Positions 48,701 through 63,700 of a stretch of 64,000 nucleotides of DNA are shown here, piece after piece. How positions within the stretch are numbered: position 1 is the first letter of the stretch; every line of letters begins with the position of its first letter. The DNA comes from Sinotaia quadrata. Taxonomy: Eukaryota; Mollusca; Gastropoda; Architaenioglossa; Viviparidae. The notes beneath the pieces are model-generated. The model had not been told where the DNA came from. It saw only the letters and a list, made by a program, of their open reading frames with translations, and made no database searches. The DNA lies in NCBI GenBank assembly GCA_028829895.1, contig CM054179.1:76790544-76854543 (forward strand), read 5' to 3'. The translations under genes and the position numbers were made by a program.

Positions 48701-51700
48701 TTTCTCAGTGTTTTATTAGAAAACAGATCAAATAATGTGACTTTTCTCAGAGTGCTTTATTAGAATACAGATCAAATTATGTGACTTTCCACAAAGTGTT
48801 CTATTAGAGTAATCTCTTTAGCCTATGAATGTATACACAGGTCTTTGCAATGTCTCTGTTGTCAATAGATGCTGTCACTCTTGTCTGTGTCCTCTATTAA
48901 GCTTAGTGATATGTACTGTGACGCTATACACAGGTCTTCGTAAAGTCTCTGTTGTCAATAGATGCTGTCACTCTTGTCTGTGTCCTCTCTTAAAGCTTAG
49001 TGATATGTACCTGTGACACTACCAGTCTTTGTAATGTCTCTCTTGTCAACGGATACTGTCAGTTATTTCTAATCAGTGAAACATACACTCAAGAACAACA
49101 AAAGGGTTGTGAATACAGTAAAATTTCACATTTTATGTTAAAGAAGGTAAGTTTTGAGGAATATGATGTGCCTTTTTTTTTAATTTTTAGAAGATAGTCC
49201 AATTTAAGATTTTTTTATTTTGACAGCTTACATTTTAGGAACATAACTTTCCCCCTAACTGAGGAGACATTTTAAACATAATCTGAAGTTATGCTTTAAT
49301 GAAAATATCGTTGTCACTACATACTACCACCACCAACAGCAATTACAATAACTACTACAAATACTGTAATAACTGTTATCTCACCTCAGCTCAAGTACAA
49401 ACTACTACAACAAATACAGAAATAGATACAAAAATAACTATACAACTAGAACTACAACAGAAACTAGTACAACTATAGCACCAGAAACAATTGCTACTAC
49501 TGTAAATGCAAATGTTAAAACAACAACTATTACACCAACTATTAATGCCAGTATATAAATGCTCCTACTATTACTTTACAAACCTCTGTGGAAGGCACTG
49601 CTGCAGTCTTATCCTGAGTGTCTTGAATAGATGAGGTAATATTCAACGCTGCAAAAAGCACTTCAAACTCACTCTGAGCAGCAGCTCCTGGTGGCAACAT
49701 TGTTGCTTTATGAGCCTGCTCAAACAGCTCTAGAATGCAGGGACTCTGTCCACTGGGATTAATGCTGGCTTCAGAACCAGTTGCAACATCTTTCGTGCCA
49801 CTAGTGCCTCCGGATGCCTCGCTCCCAGAAGTCAGCATTCCAGTCTTCATGTCACTTTCAAAGCCACTGGCATCACTCTCTGTTAAATCTATCAAAAGGC
49901 CTATCGGAGGATTGGTATCAGCATCTGATGATTTGCTATCAAGAGTTCCAGATGGCTCTTCTAAGAGATCCACAGTCGGCAAAGTGATTTTGCCGAGAGC
50001 TTGAGCAGCAGACTGCAGAGAAAAAGTGCTGCTGGAACCGTAACTTTTGACGGCACTATCTTTTGTACTATCCAAGGACTGAGATTTTTTGTCACTTGAC
50101 TTAGGGGAAACTACTGAGTCTTTGGCTAGCTGCAACTCTTTCCACATGTTGGCAAAATCATTTTCTGTATTCCCTGATGTCTGCTAATGTGAAAAAATTA
50201 AAAAAACTAAAAGAATTAAAAATACAAAATTTAAGTTGCATTTATAATCATCATAACTCAATGAAAACTAAAAGTTTCTTCTAAAGCTTCTTTATTTTTT
50301 TTTTTTTTTTTTAATTTTTAATTTTTGGTTTTTCTGGGGGGTAGACAGGATTTCATTTACCTAGGATGATTTATTATAGTTATTATTGGGTAATTAAAAA
50401 AGGAATCACAGTAAGTCAGAGATTTTGTCTTCTTGTATTCATAATTGCAATTTTAGAAAATCTGAATCAATAAAGAATTATATTTACATCCAAACTGGCC
50501 ATGGCATAGTTATACGCTGAAGATTTTTTAATAATTTTATTTCAATACAATTTTGAATGAGTTATGTTCCTTGAATTTAAGCAGATTATGTTCTTATTTC
50601 AAATGAACTTCTATCATTCTTACAGAAATCATGAAATACGATTTTGCAATATCAACTAAATCAAAACCTTATTAGAGACAAAATATAATAACAGGTTTTT
50701 CTGTAATTATCAAGCTTAATTTTTTAGCCTTTGATAGAGTGCATTTACTATATAGAAGTGTAGATACCTAATAATAGAAACGTATAAAATTGTAGGCAGA
50801 CACAATTTTCTTGTACAATTATTGAATAAAAGTAATTTCCCCCCATCCCCACCCTTAAATGTTCAAATTTCTCACTAATCATCATATAGAATAAATAATT
50901 AAAAAGAAATTACTACCTGCTTCCTTCCAACTGCAATTTTTCAGAAAGAGCATTCAGGTTGAGTTTTAAGTAAATTTGATTTGAATTAGAGACGAGTAAT
51001 GTTAGTAGCAATAATCAGCACACACAAAAAAAATATGGATCATCAAAAAATAGTGCACAGTTGAGATTTAACAAAGGGAAGATTTTCATTACTCAGGTTT
51101 TAATTTTTTCCTTTGAGCTGTGCTTTATGTTTCTCTTTGACTGTGCCTTATATTTTCTTTGAGTCGTATGTTATATGTCTCTTCTGAGTTATGTTTTATA
51201 ATTTCCCTCTGAGTCGTGTTTTATATTTCTCTTCTGAGTCATGTTTTAAATTACTCTTTGAGTTGTGTAGTATATTTCCCTTTAAGTCATGTGTTAAATT
51301 TCCTTTTACGTCATGCATTTAATTTTTTTGAGTTGTGTTAGCAGAATCGGATATCTGAAGCAACCCAATTCATAAACGTGCAACCATGCTCAGTAAAAAT
51401 AATAAATTGCTTATATTTCACTGTAATTGATTTATATGTTTATATTACTAATATTTGTGCTATTTTTAAAAGATCAGATTAACCTTTACACAATTACTTC
51501 AAAAATGTTCAAGTAGTTTAGTTACAAATGCTGTATCCTAATTACATTATTATCATGTTCATCTCAGACACATTTTGAATACTTAATAATGTGAAAACCA
51601 ACAATTTGAAATAAATTGTTTGGAAGAAAATTACTTTCAATATGTCTAGAGTAATATCCCTAAAATTTTCACATTCACATTATTTTATTTTGGAGCAAAA

Positions 51701-54700
51701 TATAAACAGGTCTAAACATTGTATTTGTCTCAGCTGCTATCTGGGGAGTTTTTCTTTTTTAATTAAAACAAACAAGCTGCATGAAATAGACGACAAAATA
51801 AAGATCTTGAGAAACATTTTGAATGAGATACTGGATTTGTAGCACGGAGATGATGCAAATTGCAGATGGGAAAGATAACTCCTTGTTTAGAAGAAACTAT
51901 ATAGATTGATGGACCAAGCAAAACAAGTGCAAGATTGATATATTTATTATTTCTGCTTAATACCCACTTTCAACATTTGTTGATTTTGTGAATGGGTGTA
52001 CTTCAGTGAGGCAGGATACTATTCAGTGAGTCAGTGAGAGTGTTTATGTTTGCAAGGGGAGATGGGGGGGAGGTATTTTTTTTAATATTCAATTTCAGCT
52101 TGATAAAAGATTAATGAGATTATTTTTTTTTTAAAAATCATTTTCTACACAAAAGCACACACACGCACCAGGAATATCAAATAAAAGAATACAAACATTG
52201 GTTTTAAAAGTGTGTAGTGCCTACGCACAAGTTAATGAATGATGTCCAAAATATGACTACAGTAAAAATCATTCCCAGTTTATGGCATATCCCAACAATG
52301 AAGCTGCTAAATTAAACAGAGATAAAGGTGATGGTCCATTACCTTTGCTTGAGGAGGCCCTTTATACAGAGTTATAGGTGACTTATTCTTCTGAACAGAT
52401 GCCTGTGGAGTGCTGACTTTAGGTGTAACAAACTGAGGTTGCACTTGCACTTTGTATCCATTAAATGTGGATTTTGTGTCCTGAAAGGAAAAACTGTTTG
52501 TAACATTTTCACAGAGAAATGATTCAGCTAAATCTATGATACAAAGACAATGACTATTATATTTCTTCAAACCCTAGTAAGAAATTTAGCAAATAAAAAA
52601 GGAATACAAACATATATTAAAGATTAATCATCATAGCCAATAAACAAGCAGATATAACCTCAAATGAAATCCACACCAAGCATAGAACAAAAGTAGTAGA
52701 GAGCTTTAAAAAGTAAAAGAAAAAGGCCTCTCATAAATTAAAAGTCAACAATAAATGAAATTATTGGTAGCATATTTTATTTTTTTAAATTAAGTTATTC
52801 ATTAGCACTTCTGTTCAAGGCTAAGAATGGATGATAATTTGCTAATGAAAATAACTAAAACTGATCTTAAGTTCTGGATAATAAACAGCATTTAACCTTG
52901 TGTTATGCAGAGTGAAAGGAATGGTAGATCTTGTAGATAAATGACAAGCTCTTAACATCTCACACTGAAAATCATCCGTCTCTTATACAAATATGATCAA
53001 TTTGTTGATTAAAATTTTCTTATTTCTTCTGTATCTCTATTTGATTACAATTAATTATTATTAATTTTAATTTTTTACTAGTATTTTCTTTTCTTTTCAA
53101 AAAACGACACAAGTGAACTGAAAGATAGAAGGATAGAAAAAAATAGGTTCTCTGTATAAAGGGTGTGATAGGAGTGAAAGTTTAAATCTTCAGAATGAAT
53201 GGCGAGTTAAATAGTGACATATGTGAGTTTTGCTATAGTTTGTCCTGAACCATTAGTTCAAGATCAACAGGCAGCCTGGCCTCTGACATAGAGTCATCCA
53301 AATCTATTTGAAACTGATTAGTTTCACATCTCTCACTGTTTGGATAAGTAGCATGTGCTTGACAGAAAGTGGGCATGAAAGATATGAGGAAATCATGCAT
53401 ATTATTATTAATTAAAAATCATTAGTTCTAGCTGTATTCTGTAATTCTACTGTGTGAAAAAGCTAGCCAAGGAAAAGATAAGAGGAATCTTTAGACTGAA
53501 AACCAGTTTCCTAAACACATTGCTTATTTTTAGATACACTCATCGGATAAGATATTTCCTGAAAGAGAAAAGACCCTCCCTACTGAGTTATTGATGCATC
53601 CTAAAAAGAAGAGAGATAACTCTTTGGTTGGAGAAAAGTAATGCTTTGTGTTTGACGTGTGTGAATGATTAGAATTTTATTCTGCAAACAGAGAATAGTT
53701 TCATTACTATAAATATGTCTAATACTATTTATTTTGCACAGATCCAAATTGAAAGAAGCAAAACATTTGTTATGGTAAGTTGTCATGTATATAGGATTTT
53801 AAATTAATTATGTTTCAGGGGTTTTGTTTAATTCTTTTCTACTTCTGACTGTGTTGTGGGCTTGAAATATTATTCAAGTTTTAATATATTATGCTGTAAG
53901 ACAAGTGCTGCTGGACAGTTGTTGGTGTGCCTATACTGTAAGACAAATACTAGATAGTTGTTGGCGTGCCCATACTGTGTGACAAAGTATTAGATAGCTG
54001 TTGGTGTGCCCATGCTGTAAGATAAATACTAGATAGTTGTTGGCGTGCCCATACTGTAAGACAAATACTAGATAGTTGTTGGTGTGCCCATACTGTAAGA
54101 CAAATACTAGACAGTTGTTGGTGTACTTAACTTATAACTTAAATATTATTAACACTTTTCTTTATTAAATTTTTGTTAATTGTTATCTCTGTCTCTATGC
54201 ATTTCACCATTTAATGTGACAAATTACACCACTCTAATATGACACATTATACCATTTTAATGACATATTACACCACTGCAATATGACACATTATGCCACT
54301 TTAATATGGCACATTATATCAGTTTAATAGTTTTCACATGTTGCATTTACATTTCTGTACAAGAATTTCATTATCAATGCAGGAAATTGAAAATGTTACA
54401 ATTAACATGCAAAACATCACCATCTGTGCATCATGTAAAACACTCTGCATCACTGCAAGAACAGAAACTTGCTCTAATAAGTCTGGTATCCTGGGTAGAA
54501 GCATTAAGAACTATCAAAAAGACAGTTTAAACAAAAAAAATAAATAAATAAATAACAATATTATGCTACCTAGCCGAAAAATTATCAGTATTTCAAGTGA
54601 ATATTACCTGTCTGTCATTTGGATTGGATTGTGAAGCCATGTGCTTTTGCTGCAAAGCGCTGTATGCTCCTACTGGACCAGAAAACTGCTTCTGCTGCTG

Positions 54701-57700
54701 CTGCTGCAAAGCACTGTACGATCCCACCTGGCCTAAAATATGTTGCTGCAAAGCACTGTAGGATCCCACATGGCCTGACTGATTACTGTTGGCAAACTTA
54801 GAACCACCTGCTGTCTGTTGCAGTACCACATTGGGATATTTCTGCTTCCAGGCTTGTTTCACAGGTGCAGACTGGGAAGGCTGTGGAGTGTATTGTGTTC
54901 GTCCCTGTTTTCGGAATTCTCCGTAAGTGAGGTTCAGCATGGCAGTAGGAAGCACACGATAGCCTCGTTTCTGGGAAGACCTGAATTAACAGGGCAAAGA
55001 ATAACAGTAATCCATCATCTCCAGCCTGTGGAATTTTGCCACTCAAAGCAAATGAGGCAGAGAAAATGGAAGGGACAAGGATTAATATTCGGATTCATTG
55101 ATAGCAACAATTTTACCAGTAAAAAATTTACATTAACTTACAATTTTATCAACATCATATTGTAATTTTTTTTTATCAGGTTTAATTTAATTATTTTTCA
55201 GGCAGGTCTGAAAATACAAGGAATGGTGGAATGGAAGCAGTCTGGATCTTGAAACATATCTATTATCTTTTACACAGGCTTCATTCTAACTGTGTTTTTC
55301 AAGAATATTTTTTAACAATTTTAAAAATTTTAAAACAAATCATTTTTTTAGAATCCAATTCTGATGGTTCTGTAATTCTTTATAACAAGTATTTACTCTG
55401 TGGTTGAAGTTATATTAATAAATAATATAAGCAAATAATTAAAGTCTGTAACTTAATAGTAAACAATTAGAGTCAATATAGCTGAAACACTGAAAAGAAG
55501 CCAATAGCAGTAACAAACTTTTAAAAAAATATATTTTGTACAAACCGGAGATTTATCCCACCAGCAAACTCCTTATCAAAGATGATATCATAGATAGTTT
55601 CTTGGGGCACAGCCCCAGGATGAATTCCCACAATGGTTCCACGCAGGCCAAATGGTACTGAGTAGCCTATCTTGACAATCACTATGCGGTCGTACATCTC
55701 AAAGTCTGTACCTGGGTCAGGATCTAATGCACCTTGGCTTGGTAAGGGCTAATATTCAACCGACAAAAAGAAATTTTATAAAGTGTCAAAACCACTAATA
55801 AATGATACAACAACAATATAAAATATTACCTATTACCTATATAGTAGAATTTTGATAAACCATCAGCGATTAACCATTAACTTTTAATTACCATTATCTT
55901 CTCACTGGCAAGCATATGTACATTCTATTACTCTGTATATGTGTATATAATGTCTCACATTATTCTCTGTTTATATGCAACCTCAAACACTTCCTGTAGA
56001 TACCCATAAATTATTAAAATGGTGGAAATAAAAAAGTGCTGTTGTGATTGCCTCTAAAATTTTGAAATAATGAAAACATTGACTGAACTACAGAAGTGCT
56101 ACAGATATAGCATCTGTTTAGCATGAGAGGAATATTGGTGAATGGCATAAAGTGGAACACATTACTCTTGTGTAAAATTTGTAACGTAGCTTCACCAAGG
56201 GCCAGAGGAAATGGAAACAACAGAAAATAACTACTGTTTTAAAAGTTTAATGTATATAATGTAGTGCACATATGTACTTTTATCTATAAATAACTGTTAA
56301 GGAGCACATGAAAATATTTTTTTATGGACACCTAATGTCTATACTCAAATCTGTCTAATCTCATATCCATCTATTTTCATACTTGTCTATTCTCATATCC
56401 ATCTATTTTCATACCTTTCTATTCTCATATCCATCTATTTTCATACCTGTCTATTCTCATATCTCTCTTCATAAAGCCCTGGCAGATAATCAGAGTTCAG
56501 CTGTACCTTACTGTCTGTAAGGCAGCCCTTATTTATGATAGAAAATTAACTTACGCACAAAAATAAAAGTTTAGTAATAGACATCTTGCATTCAATGCTT
56601 TCAATCCTGACAAAAACTTTGCAGCATTTTATTCATGATATGCATCTTATATTAGCAAAGAATAAAAATTATAAATATAATGTGGCTAATAAGTGACTGA
56701 CTATTCTCACAATTTTGTGTGTGCGTGCATGTGTGTGTGTTTTCCACATTTAACTATTACAAATCAAATCAAATGAGTTCCCAGGAGTTTTTAATTTCAA
56801 AGTGTTTCTTGCAATCATTTAATTCACTGACAATAATTCAGAAACAAGAAAATTCCTACATAAAGCAAAATGAGTAACCAATAGGAATTGGGGTAATGGG
56901 GTTGTTTCTACATTTAACTATTACAAATCAAATGAAATGATTTCCCAGCAGTCTTTAATCTCAAAGTGTTTCTTGTAGTCATTTAATTCACTGACAATAA
57001 TTCAGAAACAAGTAAATTTTTAAAGATTAATTTCTACCTCAAGCAAAACGATTGAGGGTGGGGGGATGGGGTGTTCTACATTTAACATTTTAAATTTATG
57101 TTTTAATATTCTGCACAAAATGCAAATCATTACAAAGTGTCTACATACATAAAACACAACATAATACTCATATGCCAAGTAATCATACACACACACATGC
57201 ACATACATACAAATGCACATACACATCCATGCTCACACACAAGCAAGTCAAAGATCCTTTTTTATGAACATACATTCACAGATGTGATGGAAAGAATAAA
57301 GTGTGCCAGGAAAATATTGCAAACATACTCATTGACAAATATAATATTATACATCTACATGCATTTATTTCTTTAAAATTCCAAGAAATCTCAATGAAAA
57401 TAACACAAATACATCACAAACATACACACAGACATAACAAAACAATCAATAGAAGCAAAAATAACAATGAAACAAAAACAAACATGCACATACTCACACA
57501 TATACATACAAAAACCCAAATAATGAAAATAAAGAGAACATACATGCAGGCAAAAAACAAATAATGAAAACATACACGCAGAGGAAAAACCCCAAATAAT
57601 GAAAATAAAGAGAAAATACATGCAGGCAAAAACAACCAAATAATGAAAATAAAGAGAAAATACATGCAGGCAAAAACAACCAAATAATGAAAATAGAGAA

Positions 57701-57721
57701 AATACATGCAGGCAAAAACAA

Positions 57722-57759
<38 letters not shown>

Positions 57760-60700
57760 AGAGACAAAATACAAATAATGAAAGTAAAGAGAACATACAT
57801 ACACAAGAACTCACACAAGCAAATAAAGCAAATAATGAAAATAAAGAGAACACATAAATACAAAACGAAGGCAATAAACAAATAATGAAAATAAAGATAC
57901 ATACACATACACACTGAAATTCATAGTTAAGTAAATCATAAATAAACACATGCAAACACACAATCGCGCACGCATGCACGCAACACACACACACACTGAC
58001 ATGCCCTTACACACAATAATTAAACAAAATACAATCAAAAACTCACCCTGAAGAGAAGATGAGGTTTCACCTGCATTCTAATTCTTTTCTGCTTAACACG
58101 ATTCACTTGCTGTTGACAAAAGTGATATTGCTGTTGATAAAATGTCATCATGATGCTTCAAAGAAAAAAACTAATTACAAACGATACAGAGTCTGATAGT
58201 AAGACCTCTCTGTATTCTGCAGCTGCTAGTTTTGTCCCAAATCAGAAAGGAAATAAATTTTAAAATTTGCTTTTTTCTCTAACTGCATTATGAACAATTC
58301 AGAGACTTCTGAGGATGTCTGCTTGTAATATTTAATAATTTAATCCATAAAGATGTGCAATCTTGATATGAATGTAGACTGTAAACAACAAAAAAAATGT
58401 TTTTTCCAAAAGATTTCAACAAACTTCCTCACTTTTAAATCAGTGCTTAAGTTACATGGGAAATTTTTCTGTTTGATGCAATGTCAATAGGAGGGAGGGG
58501 TAGAGGGTGTAAGAATATAACGAATCTGCTTACACTGCTTGTAGCCAACATAGGTCAGGGCAGCTATTTCTTAAGAGAATAAAAACAAAAAATTACCTTA
58601 AGAACCTCAAATGTGTGCTAGATATATTTAATTAAATGGATCTGTGAAGTCAGTTAAAGAGGGGAAAAAGAAGAGTCAGTTAAAGAGGAAAAAAAGAAGA
58701 GTTAGTTAAAGAGGGAAAAAGAGGTGAATACAAATATACAGAAAGTTTATATAAAACTTTTAAAACCAGAATGATTACAATGCTGAGACCTCATGCCTGC
58801 TAGGTAAATTATGGAACCACTCAACAACAGTAACAAAAAAAAAAGGGGTGGGGGTGGAAGAAAAATATTTTAACTTACCACTATTGTATCTACGTGTTTC
58901 TCTAAAGCATCAATTATGGCATCATCTAGAATGTCTGATCCACATTTCATACGAGGAATGGATGAACATGGCAGCTGCTCCAAATACTTCAGCAAATCCC
59001 TTAAAGTCTTTGAACTGGAAGAGAAAAGTTGTGAAATGTATGGCATGATTTTATTCTGAAGAAAAGAGCAATTGCATTTTCTGTTTTCGTCTATCAGTTC
59101 TAACACAATTCCTAATAATTCATTGTTCTTGTTCTCTGATTTCTTTATTTGTTAATAAATAAGTTGTTATAATTTCATGCACATAAAAGTTCCTTTGAAA
59201 TGTCGAACAGCACACATTTTATCTCTACTACCTGCCCTCACCTGCCCTCAGGAAAGAGTTCGACTTCTGTGTAAATGTCACTGTCACCTGTGTGGGACTG
59301 GCCAATGTACTCCCATAAATCAGGGAACCTAAGACAAAGTATAAAAATAGAAATGTGAGCGTAGTATTTCAGCAGCCCAGGCCTCCACTTCACTAATTTC
59401 AATAAGAGCACATATGACCAACACATTGTATTGTACTGAATAATCTCAAATTTAAATCAAATGTCAGCAGGCACTGATAGCCACTGCCTCAAGCCAACAG
59501 TTCTCAAAATACACTTTGCTATCTTAACATGCAAAATGTAATCCATCAAATTCTTCTGCATGCCTGCAACCACAGCCTCCACTAACAGTGAATTTCAGCA
59601 ACAACATACTTTAACATAAGCAGCCCTGAAAATGAAAAAAAAAGTCCCACTAGCCTTTGGCTAGTAACTTAAAAATTTTACTAGCCAAACTAAAATTTTT
59701 ACTAGCCAATTTATTTTTTTTCTAGACAATCAAAATAGCCTAACATAAAAAAATACTGTTTTGTTCAGGTAATCTGGGTGGTCATGTGGTTATTAGCTAT
59801 AGTATCGTGTCAATTTTATTAATAAAAGTAGTAGCTAGATATTATTAAGATAATTTGGTGGGGGGGAAGTTTGAGAGAGAGAGAGAAAGAGAGCGAATGA
59901 TGTCAGTGTTATACAAATCAATGTGTGATTTCATCTATGATATTTCAGTTTGAATTTTTTTTAATTTTCTGAAGAAGGTCTTTTACAACGAAAGCTCAAT
60001 TTTGTGTTGTTTTACAGTGATGTTTTAATTTTACTTTCAACTTAATCTGATAAAGTTATCAATAATCAATCATCATCATCATCATCTGCTGGGATCAGAA
60101 CATCCGGCCACTCAGTGTATTGTAACTTTCTAGGCCTGCCAGATGAATTTGTCCACTTGGCAGCAGAACTGTTTCGTTCGTTGCTGAACAAACGCCGCAT
60201 GGATTGTACTCTGACCAGCCACTATTGAACCTTGTCTAGACAGGTCAGCATCGCGTGCAGCAATGTGCTTTTTGCTAATGGAGTGGCACTGCAGCGTCTC
60301 TTTTATAAAATTGTCAGTGCCCGTGATGGTCGCATTTTCCCACCAATGCTGGGTACTTTTTGCAGATCGCACAGGTCATTTTCTTACTTGTCTCATCAAA
60401 AATTAACCAGGAAAATTCATGCTTCCACTTTGGGAGGAATGATCTCTGGGCACCACTTGCCGATCGCTTCATTGTTGATCTTTGTACAGGAAATGAAGAG
60501 TGAAAATTTGGGGACTTCCGGGCTGAGTAAAAATACGGATAGGAACATTTACAAACCCATAGTTGTTCACAAAAAAGTTCATTTTAGCGCACTCGCAATT
60601 GGCGACTAAAGTTTTTTTTTTTTTTTGTTTTTTTTTCAATTTTTTTTTCACTAGCCATGGCGACTAAATTAGTCGCCATTTTCAGGCCTGCTAAGCACAC

Positions 60701-63700
60701 AACATTTTAATATCACAAAGCACACTAGCCAATGGCCTGAATAATTCAACAGCACTTTAGCCAATGGCCTGAATAATTCAACAACAGAGCTTTAGCCAAT
60801 GGCCTGAATAATTCAACAACAGCGCTTTAGCCAATGGCCTACACACTTCAACATAGGCACACAACACTTTAATGTCACAAAGCACACTCTAGTCTGAACA
60901 CACTCTTATTAATTAACAGTGTGAACACTTATTAGTTAATCTGAACATGCTTTCCATTAATTAACAGCTGAACACACTCTCATAGGTTAACAGTCTGAAC
61001 ACACAATCATTAGTTAACAGTCTGAACACATTTTTATTAGTTAATAGTCTGAGCACTTATTAGTCTGAACACACCAAATTAGTTAGTCTGAACACAATCT
61101 TTTTAGTTACCAGTCTGAGCACTTAGTTAGTCTGAACACACCCTCATTAGTTAGTCTGAACACATTCTTATTAGTTAACAGTCGGGACACTCTCTCATTA
61201 CTTAGTCTGAACACATTCTCATTAGTTAACACTTTGAACAGGACATATTAATACTAACCAGAGAACTTCAATGTCAATGTCAAGAGAAACATATTGAAAG
61301 TGAAAACTGGAAAAAGGCAAATGCCAAAAAACCCCACTTACTCTTGAATGTATTGAAAGATGGTTTCCACAGCTTTCTCTGAATACAGCCATCCACTGTC
61401 AGTCTGTTTAGTGTAGCCTGGCACCTCCTCCTTGCGCTTAGAAAACTTGAGATTAAGTCCTATGTTGGCCTTAGAATCAGGATTGCCCCCATCACCTCGC
61501 ATGATTAAGACTGTGCCAGTAATGCGTGACAGGAGATGAGTATTGAGGCCAATACGCTGTGCAGCAATGTAGCCAGGCATGTACTGTGTACCTACCTGCA
61601 GTGCAAATCAAGAAACTAAATTAATCATTAATTATGATAATAAATATATATCATAATAATGAATGGTAGAGATTTAGTTCTACAAAAAAAAACAAAAAAA
61701 AACCCCTACTACTGCATTATACTGCCAAACTTCTGGTAGTATTACAAGTTTTTTCAATCTTTTGTTTCAAATTTATCAAAATGGCATAATGTACTCATGT
61801 AGTCTATATAGTTCAGATTTCATCCACAACCTACATCTGCAGTTCCCTGGATTTATTCATCAATACTACTTAACTTCGTGTTCACTTTCCTGACAACAAA
61901 ATGTTTGTGCAAAATATAAATAAATATTACAATACTGAGATAGTTATACATATATTTATTACTCCATAAATATATCCAAACCTTTGTATATACTTAAACA
62001 CTTTTTAAAAAAGTGGGGACCACCCAATCCCATTCACTGTCAATTTCCATTCTGATAACTCATCAAAGCTGACTAATGTGTCCCATTACCTATACTTCTG
62101 ATTGGTCACATTTCTCAGTATTTGGTTGGTAGCTGATCTCTTGGTAGCCCCTCCTAAACTGGATGAAGCATGGAATAACCTGCAAGTTGAAGCATTCCAA
62201 ATGTCTGTCCATAGCTTTCTGTGACTATTCCACATATACCACCAGGGATGAAAGACACATTCAACCACTTTCCAAGACCTATGTGAAATCGTTTCGAGAA
62301 TATGTTTACCAACAATGTGGGGGACTTATAATATTCTTCGAAGGCACTGGTTGGATCTCCTCATTTCAATTCTTTCAGATTTCTGGTAAGTCTTCCAAGA
62401 GATCTAGGACATGTTAACAACAAAATGTGGATGCTGACAGTGGAGCATGACATGAAGTGTACCAAGGAGAAAGCAATGAAAAGAGTGAATGAATGAATGG
62501 AACACCTGCAAGAGTCCTAAGAGGGGAAAAGCCTTTCCTGCAGCTCACAGACCCCTAGCACACACCCTACAGTTTTAAAGTTTCAGAATAAGATGTGATA
62601 TAGTATGAATACGTAGGGTTTTTCTTAAAATAATTAATAGTGTTCATGCACTTTATTCATTAAAATAACCCACCAAATAAAAGGATAAAGAAAGAGAGAA
62701 CCTGAAACAGAGAGTGATTTTGATGACCACAAAGAGAAATCCATAATGCAAAATGCTACTACAGAAAGTAACATTATGGGAAATGGCATTCTGGGAAACA
62801 ACATTATAGGTATTATGGCGTACCACTCAAGAAAAAACATTTTAGGACGCTTACGCACGTATGATTGATTTCTGCTACAATAAAACCCAATGTCGATAAG
62901 GATTTCCAAATATGCAAAACTGATTTCTGTATACCTTAAAAACCAAACTAGATAACTTCTCTCAAAGATAGCTGACTGATTTCTATTTTCAGAAAATCCA
63001 ATTCCAGTCATAATACCTTGATCGAGTACAATGAAATAAACTCATTTTTTACTGAACACATTGTCATGTTCTGATCAAATAAACTTATGTTTTACTCAAC
63101 ATATCATCATGTTCTGGTAAAATATACTATCACATTCAAATATATCAATTCAAACAGTCTAATGGAAGTTTACAATGTCTTTGTGGACAAGAAATCTGAC
63201 ATCGTGTTCATATTTATCATCTCTGCCAGAGTAGTATAGTTTATGGCCGTCCTGTGTTGATGTTTTTCCAAGGTTCTTCCATCGTACTTCGTGCAGTCCC
63301 AGGCAGGTCCAGTGGTATCTGTTAATTTCATGTGTCAGTTCCTCTACCTTTCCAGGCGTTCTTAATGTTCTGATGTTCCACGTACCGGCTGATGTTGTTT
63401 CTGGCACTGAGTTTTGATGGGGGTGGTGATAGTGCACAAACAAAGATACATATGGTAAAAAGACTGTAGACTAAATAATTGGAAACAATATTTCTGAATG
63501 TTCAATGTTATTTCCAATATTTCCTGTAAACAAAGTTGCTCCTTAGACAGACTGGTCCAGCTACTGAACTGAAAGGACAGGCACCTGTGGAGAAGGGGGC
63601 ATTTGACAAGCCAACACAACGTTTACCATCCATAAGTAGTGTATGTATAAATCAACCACTACTAAGAGAGAATAGGTTATTCAGGCATGAGAAGAGAATA

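Noticed and set aside
49735..50004. 89-codon plus-strand open frame
   Set aside because: It is antisense to the long low-complexity XRN1 exon.
57391..58038. Several overlapping Cys/Phe-rich minus-strand frames
   Set aside because: They are translations of the AT/CA-rich minisatellite; no splice structure or domain supports them.
58131..58155. Extension of the XRN1 58047 exon to the acceptor near 58157
   Set aside because: It would enter in a phase incompatible with the preceding exon, whose donor leaves phase 0.
62086..62417. Open frames on both strands in an XRN1 intron
   Set aside because: No family is recognised and stops interrupt neighbouring frames; at most old transposon sequence.
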